Assembly (NCBI GenBank): GCA_045589595.1 | Contig: JAZNPK010000032.1 | Coordinates: forward strand, 62,001 to 126,000 | From: SIG77 sp045589595 | GTDB taxonomy: Bacteria > Verrucomicrobiota > Lentisphaeria > Victivallales > UBA1829 | Length of the DNA: 64,000 nucleotides | Direction: 5' to 3' | Shown here: piece by piece, positions 34,522-43,919 of the stretch | Layout of the letters: each line of letters starts with the position of its first letter | Numbering within the stretch: position 1 is the first letter of the stretch | The notes under the pieces: model-generated | What the model saw: only the letters and a program-made list of their open reading frames with translations | The model's database searches: none | What the model was told of the DNA's origin: nothing | Translations under genes and position numbers: made by a program

Positions 34522-35564
34522 AATTCAAATGGTTTGCAGCTCTTCTGCTGACGGTTTTCTGTTTTGCATTTGCAGAAGGTAAGGAAACAGCGAAACAACT
34601 CACGTTCGGTGACACTGTCGATATTGAAACGCCCGGCAGTGAATTTGTGCAGGACGGAAATGTTCTCTACATGACATTCTGGAACCGGCAGGAAAAACTG
34701 GTGGCGGCATTTGATGTCAAAAATCCCATGGCGCCCACTCTGATTTCCACGTTCAAACTCGGTTACTTCCCCCAGGGATTGGCTCTGGACAGAAAAGGAA
34801 AGCGTCTTTTTGTGGCGGACGGCGTTTATCTCTCCACGCTGAATGTGGCGGATCCGGCAAAAATGAAACTCCGTGTCCGGGTCCTTGTGGGAAAAGATAT
34901 TGCCGCCGGTCCTGTGGATGTGGAGATGGACCGGGACGGAACGACTCCCCTCATCGCATGCCGCCGCGACGGTCTCCTCCGCAGCGCGGAACGGCGTGAA
35001 GTCGTTTATCCCGCCGGAAAAGACGGCTGGATGCGCTCCATTCTGATCCGGGACGATGGATCCGTTATCGGCGTCGGCACCAATGGCGTTGTTACGGCAA
35101 AAGGCGTGACGCCCATCGATGTGGGGACGCCCCGCCGTATCCGCAAAATCGGATCGGAATATTTTCTCGCCAACGGATTTGCGGGCGTGGTGATGCTGGA
35201 CAGCAATGCAAAAGTGATCTGCCGCACACAGGACTTGAACCGTCATGCTTCTTACGGAAGTCATGTGTTTGATGTGGTCCCCGCAGGCGAACCGGGCGTG
35301 GTGCTGCTGGCTGCCGGTGAGATCGGCGTGCTGGCGGTGGCGGCTGACCCCGTTGCCAAAACATTGAAATATCTCAGTGACTGCGGCGAACTGCGCTGGG
35401 GGCATGTGAACGGGATCCACCGTATGGGAAAAATCAACGGCAGAGAAATCATTTATGTCTGCGATATTTCCTACGGTCTGCGTATGCTTGATGTGACCGA
35501 TCCCCGGAATATGAAACTGTTGGAAAACGGCATACCGCTCCCGGAACAGCCCGGAAAAAAATAA
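34518..35564 (+). CDS. Secreted beta-propeller protein, LVIVD-like
   Basis: After a signal peptide (about 1-20, ending FAFAEG), the 348-residue protein shows repeated blades: LVAAFDVKNPMAPTLISTF, LSTLNVADPAKMKLRVR and LRMLDVTDPRNMKLLE. These match the LVIVD pattern of its upstream partner. It lacks a lipobox, so it is likely periplasmic or released. The start overlaps the lipoprotein stop by four bases, pointing to coupled translation and possibly a complex. comM begins 24 bases after the stop but has its own ribosome site. Confidence 0.72.
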   Translation: MKFKWFAALLLTVFCFAFAEGKETAKQLTFGDTVDIETPGSEFVQDGNVLYMTFWNRQEKLVAAFDVKNPMAPTLISTFKLGYFPQGLALDRKGKRLFVADGVYLSTLNVADPAKMKLRVRVLVGKDIAAGPVDVEMDRDGTTPLIACRRDGLLRSAERREVVYPAGKDGWMRSILIRDDGSVIGVGTNGVVTAKGVTPIDVGTPRRIRKIGSEYFLANGFAGVVMLDSNAKVICRTQDLNRHASYGSHVFDVVPAGEPGVVLLAAGEIGVLAVAADPVAKTLKYLSDCGELRWGHVNGIHRMGKINGREIIYVCDISYGLRMLDVTDPRNMKLLENGIPLPEQPGKK

Positions 35565-35588
35565 AACATACCCCGGAGTGACCTGATC

Positions 35589-37157
35589 ATGACAAAACTT
35601 GTCCGGACGCAATCTGTGGCACTGCATGGGATCGATGCCCTGCCGGTGGAGATCGAAGTCAATGCTGCCGGATCCTCCGGCGGTGATCAGGAAGGTTTTG
35701 TTACGATCGTCGGTCTGCCGGATGCTGCCGTGAGAGAAAGCCGGGAGCGTGTCCGCAGTGCCATTTATGCGGGCGGATACCGGATGCTCCGGGGATCTAC
35801 GGTGATCAATCTTGCTCCGGCTGACCTGAAAAAAGAAGGGGCGTCTTTCGATTTGCCTATCGCTCTTGCCATGATCGCCGCAGCCGATGGTCTGCCGGTG
35901 GAGACTCTGGCGGAAACAGTGATCCTCGGCGAACTGGCATTGAACGGTGCGGTCCGCAGTGTGCGCGGCGTTCTGCCTGCGGCACTGACCGCAAGAAAGA
36001 TGTCCGGCATCCGCAGTCTGATCGTGCCGGAGGGAAATGCCCGTGAAGCTGCTGTTGCCGCAAAGGATCTGAATGTTTATCCCGTGGCATCTCTGATGGA
36101 AGCGGTATCTGTTCTTCAGGGAACGGTATCGCCTATGGCGCCCGACTCCGCGTCTGTGTTCTGTGAGCCGGACTGGGACGGTCTGCCGGATTTTGCCGAT
36201 GTGAAAGGACAGACCGCCGCCAAGCGCGCATTGGAGATCGCCGCCGCCGGAGGACACAATGTTCTTTTTGTCGGTCCGCCCGGAACCGGTAAATCCATGC
36301 TTGCCAAACGGCTGCCGGGTATTCTGCCGCCCATGACGGAAGATGAAACGCTGGAGACCAGCCGCATCCATTCCATTCTCGGATTGCTGCCGCCGGGTGA
36401 ACCGCTGCTGCGGAGCCGTCCTTTCCGGTCGCCGCATCATACGGTCAGCGATGCCGGGCTGCTGGGCGGCGGGACCAATCCACAGCCCGGTGAGATCAGT
36501 ATGGCGCACAACGGCGTTCTCTTTCTGGACGAACTGCCGGAATTCAAACGCAATGTTCTGGAAGTGCTGCGTCTGCCGTTGGAAAACGGAGAAGTTTCAG
36601 TTTGCCGCGCATCGGGCAGTTTTGTGTTCCCCTCTGATTTTATCCTGGTGGCGGCGATGAATCCATGTCCCTGCGGACATCTGGGCGACAGCCGTCACCG
36701 CTGCCGCTGCAGATCGGTTCAGGTGCAGCAGTACCGCTCCAAGATCTCCGGTCCGCTGCTGGACAGGATCGACCTTCATGTGGAAGTCACATCTCTGACG
36801 GAGGACGAACTTCTTTCCGCCCCTGCCGGAGAGACAAGCGCAATGATCCGTTCCCGTGTACTCAAAGCCCGCGCTATTCAGCAGCACCGTTTTGCGGAGG
36901 CGGCTGCATACGGCGGGAAAAAGATCCGCTGCAACGCACAGATGCAAAGTCCTCATTTTCAGCAGTTCTGCCGGATGACGCCCGCCATGCAGACCATGCT
37001 CCGCCATGCCATTGAGCAGTTCGGATTGAGTGCAAGAGCCTACGACCGGATCCTGCGGGTGGCGCGGACCATTGCAGACCTCGCCGGTTCGGAAGAGATC
37101 TGCCAGCAGCATTTGTTTGAAGCCATCGGTTACCGTTCCATGGACCGGAGTGTCTGA
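35589..37157 (+). CDS. comM: ComM/YifB family ATPase (Mg-chelatase-like)
   Basis: The 522-residue protein has an N-terminal Lon-protease-like fold domain (about 20-180: VGLPDAAVRESRERV, INLAPADLKKEG) and a AAA+ domain with Walker A GPPGTGKSMLAKRLPG and sensor/arginine segments. A cysteine-rich insertion (CPCGHLGDSRHRCRC) is typical. In Vibrio and Haemophilus ComM is a hexameric helicase that helps branch migration during natural transformation. Its presence suggests capacity to integrate DNA but not competence itself. GGAG lies about 10 bases before the ATG. The next gene starts five bases after the stop. Confidence 0.92.
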   Translation: MTKLVRTQSVALHGIDALPVEIEVNAAGSSGGDQEGFVTIVGLPDAAVRESRERVRSAIYAGGYRMLRGSTVINLAPADLKKEGASFDLPIALAMIAAADGLPVETLAETVILGELALNGAVRSVRGVLPAALTARKMSGIRSLIVPEGNAREAAVAAKDLNVYPVASLMEAVSVLQGTVSPMAPDSASVFCEPDWDGLPDFADVKGQTAAKRALEIAAAGGHNVLFVGPPGTGKSMLAKRLPGILPPMTEDETLETSRIHSILGLLPPGEPLLRSRPFRSPHHTVSDAGLLGGGTNPQPGEISMAHNGVLFLDELPEFKRNVLEVLRLPLENGEVSVCRASGSFVFPSDFILVAAMNPCPCGHLGDSRHRCRCRSVQVQQYRSKISGPLLDRIDLHVEVTSLTEDELLSAPAGETSAMIRSRVLKARAIQQHRFAEAAAYGGKKIRCNAQMQSPHFQQFCRMTPAMQTMLRHAIEQFGLSARAYDRILRVARTIADLAGSEEICQQHLFEAIGYRSMDRSV

Positions 37158-37161
37158 ACCG

Positions 37162-38586
37162 ATGAAACGCTGGATCTTGTATGTTTCCGGTATCATTGCG
37201 ATACTTGCTTCTCTCCTGATCATCTGTACGGATCTGCCCTTCGGGATCCCCTCCCAATGGACATGGCAGCGGGTGGACCGTGAGCAGTTGCGGATCTTCA
37301 TTTCTCTGATCCCTGTGGTGCTGGTGCTGGAGGCGCTTCTTCATGCCGGAACGCTGCTCAAAAGATCCCGCCGGACGCAGTTCGGTCTGATCGCCCTGAT
37401 TTTTCTGGGCAGTTATTGTATGCAGGAAGCCCTGCTGGAAGGCGGACGCATCGGCAGAGCGGAAAATGAGATCGCGGTGCTGGACCGTTATGCCGGAGGA
37501 TATCTGACTGCCGCCGCCGGGATCACTGATCCTGTTGCGTATTTCCGGAATTATGCGGAAAAATTGAAACGGGATGAAGACCGCGCCAATCATCTGGATG
37601 TCCATCCGCCCGGAAATGTGTTCACCGCGTGGCTGATGCTGAAATTCTGCGAAAAGATGCCGCTCATCCCGGATGAATGGAGGATCGTTCCCGCCGGAAG
37701 TTATCTGGAGAAGGCATTGTTCCGACCCGGTCACGAAAAAGAAAAGATGCTGCCCTTGCAGCTCGCCGCCATTCTGATCGTCCGCCTGACACCCATCCTG
37801 AATGCACTGGCGGCGGTCCTGCTCTTTCTGACGGCGCAGCGGCTCTGCCGGAACAGCAGCCCGGATGCCCTTGAGCCGGAACCGGACCGGTTGTATCTCT
37901 GCGGAACGTTCGCCGCCATCCTGTCTGCCGCGCCGGTACTTTTTGCCGGACATTGTGACGCACTTTATTATTTTCTGACGACGCTGATCCTTTTTCTGTG
38001 TTTTACCGACCGGAGTCTGTATGCAATACCTGCCGGGATCCTGACGGCTTACGGCTGCTCCTGTTCCCTCGCGTACGGTATGCTGATCCCGCTGGCGGTT
38101 GTGATCGCCGGAAAAGACTGGCGCAGAACGGCGCTGTTCTGTGCAGGCGGATTGATTTTCGCCGGAGTGGTTTATCTGATGGGCGTGGATCTGGTATCGT
38201 GTGCCGTGTATGCCGCCCGGAACAACAGCGCATTTTTCCGGGAAAGCGGCAGATCTGTCCTGCCGTGGATCCCGCTGAATGTGCTGGATCTGATCCTGTT
38301 CGCCGCACCTCTGACGGTATTGACAGCGTTCAGCTGCGACTGGCGGAAGGACCGCGTTTGCATGGGGGCAGGTGTTCTGCTGGTATTTCTGTGTGTATCG
38401 CCTTTTTCCCGCGGCGAAATGGGCAGACTGCTCATCTTCCTTTATCCCGTTGTTCTGCTGCTGGCTCTGAAACGGATCCTGTCGGCGGAGAATGTGTATG
38501 ACGGGCTGATGAAACACGCATTGAGAACTCAGACTCTGCTGATGATCGTCATGCGGATCTTTCTGCGGCTGGCGATCGTATGGTAA
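37162..38586 (+). CDS. GT-C-like integral membrane glycosyltransferase
   Basis: The 474-residue protein has about nine to eleven hydrophobic helices. A periplasmic loop carries HLDVHPPGNVF (near 150), similar to the HPPG motif that marks many GT-C glycosyltransferases (PMT/ArnT type). Such enzymes move sugars from polyprenyl phosphate to lipids or proteins on the periplasmic face. The usual acidic pair at the first loop is not obvious, so the call is tentative. The ATG at 37162 begins five bases after the comM stop; an in-frame ATG within comM is rejected. The two are probably co-transcribed without shared function. Confidence 0.55.
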   Translation: MKRWILYVSGIIAILASLLIICTDLPFGIPSQWTWQRVDREQLRIFISLIPVVLVLEALLHAGTLLKRSRRTQFGLIALIFLGSYCMQEALLEGGRIGRAENEIAVLDRYAGGYLTAAAGITDPVAYFRNYAEKLKRDEDRANHLDVHPPGNVFTAWLMLKFCEKMPLIPDEWRIVPAGSYLEKALFRPGHEKEKMLPLQLAAILIVRLTPILNALAAVLLFLTAQRLCRNSSPDALEPEPDRLYLCGTFAAILSAAPVLFAGHCDALYYFLTTLILFLCFTDRSLYAIPAGILTAYGCSCSLAYGMLIPLAVVIAGKDWRRTALFCAGGLIFAGVVYLMGVDLVSCAVYAARNNSAFFRESGRSVLPWIPLNVLDLILFAAPLTVLTAFSCDWRKDRVCMGAGVLLVFLCVSPFSRGEMGRLLIFLYPVVLLLALKRILSAENVYDGLMKHALRTQTLLMIVMRIFLRLAIVW

Positions 38587-38620
38587 AGAATTTCCAAATA
38601 TCAAATACAGGAGAAAAAAC

Positions 38621-39688
38621 ATGTTTGAAAAATTGACAGCCCGTATGGAAGAGTTTATGGGAATGGGGATCCCCGGTTGCGATTGTATCGTTTATCAGGG
38701 GGGAAAAGAAGTGTACCGGCATTTTTGCGGATACTCCGACCGCGAAGCAAAAATCCCCATGAACGGCGAAGAACGGTATAATATTTATTCCTGCTCCAAA
38801 CCCATTACCTGTGTGGCGGCTCTGCAGCTGTTTGAAAAAGGCTGTTTCGGATTGGATGACGAACTGTGGCACTATCTGCCCGAATTCAAAGATATGGCAG
38901 TCCGGACGGAAAACGGTCTTGTGCCCGCAAAAAACAGGATCACCATCCGCAATCTCTTTACTATGACTGCCGGTCTGGATTACTGTATCACGTCCCCTGC
39001 CATCCGGAAAGTTTATGATCAGACACACGGCGCATGTCCCACACGGGAAACCATCCGCCATATCGCATCCATGCCCCTGAGTTTTGAACCGGGCGCACAA
39101 TGGCAGTACAGCCTTTGTCACGATGTGATCGGCGCATTGATCGAAGTCGTGTCCGGTATGGAATTCAATGCGTACCTGACAAAAAATATTTTTCAGCCGC
39201 TGGGTATGGACCGGACAACATTTCTCATTCCCGCCGCAGAACAGGACAGTCTGGCAGCACAGTACAGACGGTTCCCTGAATCCGATGCCATCTGCCGCGT
39301 CGGATCCGAAAACTGTTTCCGCCTCGGTTCAGATTACGCAAGCGGCGGCGCCGGAGCAGCATCCACAGTAAACGATTATATCAAATTCCTGGAAGCCCTC
39401 CGCAGCGGCGAAACCCTGCTGAAACGCAGTACCATCAACCTCCTGCAAACCCATCAGTTGAACGAAGAACAGTACGCAACATCTTGGGGCGAAAACCGCT
39501 ACGGATACGGTCTCGGCGTGCGCTGTCCGCTCCCCGGCGGCAACCGGACCGACTTCGGCTGGGGCGGATGGGCAGGCGCTTACCTCGCCGTGGACCTCGC
39601 ACTGGATCTGACTATGTTCTATGCACAACACGTGCTGAGCGCACCCAATGTGGCTGAACGGGGCAACCTGATCCAGGATGTGAAGTAA
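38621..39688 (+). CDS. Serine hydrolase, beta-lactamase class C-like
   Basis: The 355-residue protein has the SxxK motif S57-C-S-K60, a tyrosine motif YS at Tyr163 (normally Tyr-Xaa-Asn), and a late GWGGWAGAY region corresponding to the KTG-like strand. These place it among penicillin-binding-protein-like esterases and DD-peptidases. No signal peptide is present, which argues against a classical beta-lactamase or cell-wall role and for an intracellular esterase. GGAG precedes the ATG by about nine bases. It faces the sialidase-like gene, with a palindromic block between the two 3' ends. Confidence 0.8.
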   Translation: MFEKLTARMEEFMGMGIPGCDCIVYQGGKEVYRHFCGYSDREAKIPMNGEERYNIYSCSKPITCVAALQLFEKGCFGLDDELWHYLPEFKDMAVRTENGLVPAKNRITIRNLFTMTAGLDYCITSPAIRKVYDQTHGACPTRETIRHIASMPLSFEPGAQWQYSLCHDVIGALIEVVSGMEFNAYLTKNIFQPLGMDRTTFLIPAAEQDSLAAQYRRFPESDAICRVGSENCFRLGSDYASGGAGAASTVNDYIKFLEALRSGETLLKRSTINLLQTHQLNEEQYATSWGENRYGYGLGVRCPLPGGNRTDFGWGGWAGAYLAVDLALDLTMFYAQHVLSAPNVAERGNLIQDVK

Positions 39689-39726
39689 GCACAAGAACAG
39701 AATACACAGACACTGAGAATGGGCAG

Positions 39727-39841
39727 ACGCCCGCCGGGGCGCGGCTCCCGGGCGTCCACCCGGACGCCCGGTGCAGTTGCGCTTCGCGCGCAACGGCACA
39801 GCGCGGTTTGCACCGCGCGGAGCCGCGCCTCCGGCGGGCGT
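39727..39841 (+). repeat. Cloverleaf-like palindromic block B
   Basis: A 22-bp outer stem with one bulged base (39727-39748 with 39819-39841) encloses three hairpins: CCGGGCGTCC/GGACGCCCGG, GTTGCGC/GCGCAAC and GCGCGGT/ACCGCGC. GGCACAGC lies between the second and third, as in block A (14566-14717). The block sits between converging genes and ends two bases before the sialidase-like stop codon. Confidence 0.8.
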
Positions 39842-39842
39842 A

Positions 39843-40913
39843 TTATTTTTCGAGGCGGTCGAGGGGGATACGGATAAAAGCGGCGGAAGTTTTACTGCAT
39901 GTGCAGGCGATGCACATACAATTCATTTCCGGCACTTCCACGGCGACGGGATAGCTCCATTGCGGAGCGGCATTGAGTTTTGTATCGATGCCGTTACGGA
40001 TGAGGGAAGCGTATGAGAATGTTTTTTCGCCGGGTTTTGAGAGGAGCAGGGCGAGGGTATCCCGGTTCTGTCCGGCGAGATTGCAGATCATATACCGCCG
40101 CTGATCGGAGAGGATACCGGCGAAGATCTTGGAATTTCCCACGGGGATGTTATGGACTTGCGGTCCGCTCCATGTTTCTCCGCAGTCATGACTTTCGTAC
40201 ATCAGGGGATACCGGTTATCGTGGCGGACGAAGGCGGTGATATATTCTCCGTCCGGGATGATACAGGTTTCCGGCAGATAATTTTCTCCTTCGGGTGCTT
40301 TGATGCGGTCGTGGATGGGGACGATCCGCCATTCTGTATCGATTTTTCCGTCATCGCTGATGGCGACGGCGGGGATTTCCGGCATCATGCCTGACTGTGC
40401 TGCGACTCTGCCGGCGGTGATCAGTTTCCCGTTGATCATCCGGTACACCGGAGTATTGGGCAGAAAGGGTTTTTGTATGACGCGGACGGAGTGCCAGATA
40501 TTCTCCTGTTCATTCAGACGGAAGATCTCAAGATCCTGTACCACATCGGGTCCGGTCATACGGGTCACGAGGAGATAGAGCTGATCATCGGCGGGGCAGA
40601 TCCCGAAGGCGGGCGGCACATAGATCACGGCATTGGCGGGATCTTCTGCCAGCGTGACGGGATCGCTCCATGTATTGCCGCAGTCGCTGCTGATCCTGCC
40701 GCGGATCACGGACCGGTCAGCCATTTCGTGAACGGGACAGTTGTACCACGACAAATAGAGTTTTCCGTGCCGGTTTGCGAGCATACAATCGTGAAGAAAA
40801 CGGTATTCCTCATCGGGGTGCTGAACGATTCCCGCTTCCGCCGCAGGGTGGTCGGGCAGATTGCGGATATCCAGCGGTTTTTCTCCGCTCCAGAGATCGA
40901 TCACATGGGACAT
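39843..40913 (-). CDS. Sialidase/BNR-repeat family protein
   Basis: The 356-residue protein reads as a six-bladed beta-propeller with Asp-box motifs SSDCGNTWSDP and SHDCGETWSGP. These boxes are typical of exo-sialidases but also occur in other propeller proteins. Arginines that could form the sialic-acid triad are present (RGRISSD, FVRHDNR) but cannot be assigned with certainty. No signal peptide is seen, so the substrate would be intracellular if this is an enzyme. The start is placed at 40913 because AAAGGA lies about 11 bases upstream; an in-frame ATG at 41009 adds 32 residues without a ribosome site. Confidence 0.72.
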   Translation of the reverse strand: MSHVIDLWSGEKPLDIRNLPDHPAAEAGIVQHPDEEYRFLHDCMLANRHGKLYLSWYNCPVHEMADRSVIRGRISSDCGNTWSDPVTLAEDPANAVIYVPPAFGICPADDQLYLLVTRMTGPDVVQDLEIFRLNEQENIWHSVRVIQKPFLPNTPVYRMINGKLITAGRVAAQSGMMPEIPAVAISDDGKIDTEWRIVPIHDRIKAPEGENYLPETCIIPDGEYITAFVRHDNRYPLMYESHDCGETWSGPQVHNIPVGNSKIFAGILSDQRRYMICNLAGQNRDTLALLLSKPGEKTFSYASLIRNGIDTKLNAAPQWSYPVAVEVPEMNCMCIACTCSKTSAAFIRIPLDRLEK

Positions 40914-41098
40914 GGCACAAGGTTCCTTTCCGGCATATTTTTTCAGTTCATCCCTACTGTACCATCCCGGAAAATATTTGCAAGACGGGATTCTTTTTTT
41001 TCCGGTCAAAAAGTTATCAACCTCCTTGCATTTTTCCCATTTATAAGTTATAGTTTCCTTATGACACGTAACCAGAAAAAAATGAAAGGAAAAATCTT

Positions 41099-42184
41099 AT
41101 GCTTCCGGCAAAAAGTCTTGAGTTTCTGAAAGAATTTCTGAATGCGTCCGGTCCCTCCGGATTTGAATTTGAACAGGCGGCAGTGTTCCGCAAGTATCTC
41201 TCCCGGTACACAAAAGAGATCGCGGTTGACAACCTCGGCAACTCCATTGCCCGGCTGAATCCGGATGCAAAATTTCAGGTCATGCTCGCCGGTCATTACG
41301 ATGAAATCGGTTTTCAGGTCGTGAGCATTATGGAAGAAGGTCTGCTTTCTTTCCGTACGGTCGGCGGCATCGATCCGCTGACGCTGCCCGGGATCGAAGT
41401 TGATGTCCTGACGGAAAAGGGCCGTATTCCCGGTGTGATCGGCAGAAAGCCCATCCATCTTCAGACGGCGGAAGAACGCAAACAGGTCCCGGAAGTGAAA
41501 AGAATGTGGATCGATATCGGCGCGGAAAGCAAAAAAGCGGCGGAAAAACTGGTGAAAGTCGGTGATCCGGTGGCATTCCGTTCCAATTTCCGTATGCTTT
41601 CCAAGAACAGAGTCCTTTCCAAAGGTCTGGATGACAAGATCGGCGCATTCGTGATCGCAGAAGCGTTCCGGATCGTAGCGCAGGCAGGTAAAAAACTTTC
41701 GCCTGATGTGGGTGTGGCGTGCGTGGGAACCGTTCAGGAAGAAGTCGGTCTGCGCGGCGCTCATGCCAGTGTGTTCGGGATCGCACCGTCTGTCGGGCTG
41801 GTGGTGGATGTCGGTTTTGCAACAGAAGTGCCGGGCATCAGCGTGGATGAATACGGCACTCTGACCATGGGCAAAGGTCCCGGTCTGACCAGAAATGCCG
41901 ACAACAATCCGCCGCTTCTTTCCCGCATTATCAAGCTCGGCGACAAGAAGAAACTGCCTTATCAGGTGGAAACCGGACACCGTGCCACAGGCGGGACCGA
42001 TACGGCAGCGATCCAGCTCGCACGCGGTGGTGTTGCAACGGCGCTGTTCAGTATCCCGAACCGCTACATGCATACACCGGTCGAAGTCTGCGATCTGCGC
42101 GACGCGGAAGCTGCAGCAAAACTGATCGCTGAAACCATCCTTTCTTTCACCGGCAAGGAAACATTCCGTCCCGGTCTGGATTGA
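41099..42184 (+). CDS. M42 family aminopeptidase
   Basis: The 361-residue enzyme belongs to the M42 peptidases, self-assembling dodecamers that remove N-terminal residues from peptides. Metal and catalytic positions are visible: AGHYDEIG (His), GLDDKIGA (bridging Asp), VQEEVGLRG (catalytic and metal Glu), VDVGFA (Asp) and YMHTPVE (His). It may clip acidic or hydrophobic residues; specificity is not predictable. AAAGGAAAAA precedes the ATG. The stop is six bases before holA, and the gene diverges from the sialidase-like gene. Confidence 0.92.
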   Translation: MLPAKSLEFLKEFLNASGPSGFEFEQAAVFRKYLSRYTKEIAVDNLGNSIARLNPDAKFQVMLAGHYDEIGFQVVSIMEEGLLSFRTVGGIDPLTLPGIEVDVLTEKGRIPGVIGRKPIHLQTAEERKQVPEVKRMWIDIGAESKKAAEKLVKVGDPVAFRSNFRMLSKNRVLSKGLDDKIGAFVIAEAFRIVAQAGKKLSPDVGVACVGTVQEEVGLRGAHASVFGIAPSVGLVVDVGFATEVPGISVDEYGTLTMGKGPGLTRNADNNPPLLSRIIKLGDKKKLPYQVETGHRATGGTDTAAIQLARGGVATALFSIPNRYMHTPVEVCDLRDAEAAAKLIAETILSFTGKETFRPGLD

Positions 42185-42190
42185 TTTGTT

Positions 42191-43321
42191 ATGGGTGCAT
42201 TCTATCTGATTTCCGGCAACGAGGATTTCTCCATCAAGGAACGGGCGAATGAGTTTCTCCGTACCCTGTGCGGCGAGATCCCGGAGGAGAACCCCGCGCT
42301 GGAAGTCATCCGCGGCGATAACGACAGCGAGAAGGCGGGACCTGTGATCAGCAAAGTGCTGGACGCAGTGGAGACGCCTTCTTTCCTCATGCCTGAAAAG
42401 ATCGTATGGCTCAAACATTTCAATAAATTTGATGAAGCGGCGGCAGAACCTTCCACCAAAAAGAATCCGTCGCGGCTGGATCAGCTTGCGGCATTTCTGA
42501 AGGACGGGATCCCTGCGGATGTGACCCTGATCATTGACGGTCCCATGGACCGGCGCAAAGCATTTTACAAACTTTGCGAAAAGATTTGTGAAAGTTCCGG
42601 CGGCAAACTGGAATGGTTTGAAAAAGCCGATGTGAAAAGCAAAGGCTATCTGCCCAATCTGATACGCCGTATCAAGGAAATCGCATTGGATTCCGGCGGA
42701 AAACGCATGAACGAAGATGCCGCTGCATATCTGGCAGAAACCATCGGCGGCGATGCCGCACGCCTGAAAAATGAAGTGGATAAACTGATCGCGTACGCCG
42801 GAGAAAACCGGGTCATTACGCTGGAAGACTGTTTTCAGGTGTGCAGTCGGGCGTCCGATACTCTTTCCTGGGAATTTGCCTCGGCGCTCGCCGCAAAAAA
42901 TCCCGGTAAAGCCATGGAACTGATCCCCGGCATCATCGAAACGATCGCCCAGGAAAAAGGCAGTTCCTCACGACCGGAGATCGCGATCATTTCCGGCGTA
43001 CAAGCCGAATTTCAACGTCTGCTTGCCATCCGGTGCGAAGGATTGCGGTCCAATATTCCGGATCACGCCGACGCCAATTATTTTTACAGACTTGCAGATG
43101 AGGCAAAATCCGCGCAGTCGGACAGCCCTCTGCTTTCCATACATCCCTTCCGGGCATTCAAACTCTGGGAAAATGCCGTGCGCTTTTCCGATAAGGAATT
43201 TGTGCGTGCGTTTCAGGCGATCCTTACGGCAAGCCGCGGAATGGTAACAGGTTCCAATCCCCGGTTGGAACTGGAAAATCTGGTTGTCGCCATTACCGGG
43301 AGCGGTACGGCACCTCCGTGA
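42191..43321 (+). CDS. holA: DNA polymerase III delta subunit
   Basis: The delta subunit opens the sliding clamp during DNA replication. The 376-residue protein has the N-terminal AAA+-like fold without Walker motifs (FYLISGNEDFSIKERAN), the central region (TLIIDGPMDRRKAFYK, VKSKGYLPNLIRRI) and the conserved GGDAARLKNEVDKLIAYAG block that follows it. The C-terminal collar domain (about 270-376) includes EFQRLLAIR. A strong ribosome site is missing, so translation may depend on the M42 gene six bases upstream. A HAD-family gene follows after 19 bases. Confidence 0.88.
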   Translation: MGAFYLISGNEDFSIKERANEFLRTLCGEIPEENPALEVIRGDNDSEKAGPVISKVLDAVETPSFLMPEKIVWLKHFNKFDEAAAEPSTKKNPSRLDQLAAFLKDGIPADVTLIIDGPMDRRKAFYKLCEKICESSGGKLEWFEKADVKSKGYLPNLIRRIKEIALDSGGKRMNEDAAAYLAETIGGDAARLKNEVDKLIAYAGENRVITLEDCFQVCSRASDTLSWEFASALAAKNPGKAMELIPGIIETIAQEKGSSSRPEIAIISGVQAEFQRLLAIRCEGLRSNIPDHADANYFYRLADEAKSAQSDSPLLSIHPFRAFKLWENAVRFSDKEFVRAFQAILTASRGMVTGSNPRLELENLVVAITGSGTAPP

Positions 43322-43340
43322 TCAAACGACAGGATAAAAT

Positions 43341-43913
43341 ATGACGAAACAGAAATTGGCAGCATTGGATATCGGAAATGTATGCATCTCCATCCATTTG
43401 GGTAATCTTTTCAAAAAACTCGGTTTCTGGAAAGGCCTGATCCAGGTGCCCCGGATCCGGAAAGCATGTCACCTTATGGAATGCGGAAAGATGTCACGGG
43501 AAGAATTTCTGGATCTTCTGGACAGAGCAACCGGCAGAAAATATACGCCGGGCGAACTGATCGATCTCTGGAATTCCGTGCTGGGTCCTTCCATTCCCGG
43601 GATGGCAGAGGCGGTGCGGAATGCCGTGGACCGCGGATGGCGGTTTGTTTATTTTTCCAATACTTCCGCCCTGCACATGGAGCATTTTCTCAAGACAAAT
43701 GATTTCTGCCATCTGGTCACCGGAGCCGTATTCAGTTACGAAGCCGGAGCCATGAAACCGCATCCCCGGATCTATGAGATCTTTGAAGAAAAATACGGTG
43801 TCCCCGACATCTATTTTGATGACCGTCAGGAAAATATCGAAACCGCTCTCGCACGCGGCTGGAATGCGGTCACTTTCCAGTTCTCCGATCAACTTGATCA
43901 ACTGCTGGATTAA
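43341..43913 (+). CDS. HAD-superfamily phosphatase-like protein
   Basis: The 190-residue protein has HAD motif I as LDIGNVC (nucleophile Asp), motif II as FSNTSA, motif III lysine in AMKPHP and motif IV as YFDDRQENIE. The DxGNV form of motif I is also found in YihX-like sugar phosphatases. It probably hydrolyses a small phosphorylated compound. It lies 19 bases after holA, with CAGGATAAAAT before the ATG, and its 3' end faces the phosphoesterase gene. No cap domain insert beyond a short helical one (about 15-80) is seen. Confidence 0.8.
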   Translation: MTKQKLAALDIGNVCISIHLGNLFKKLGFWKGLIQVPRIRKACHLMECGKMSREEFLDLLDRATGRKYTPGELIDLWNSVLGPSIPGMAEAVRNAVDRGWRFVYFSNTSALHMEHFLKTNDFCHLVTGAVFSYEAGAMKPHPRIYEIFEEKYGVPDIYFDDRQENIETALARGWNAVTFQFSDQLDQLLD

Positions 43914-43919
43914 AGTTTT

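Noticed and set aside
31906..36509. Two long minus-strand open frames (838 and 687 codons)
   Set aside because: They mirror the aspartokinase, deaminase, propeller and comM genes on the other strand; the translations are His/Arg/Gln-rich shadow sequence.
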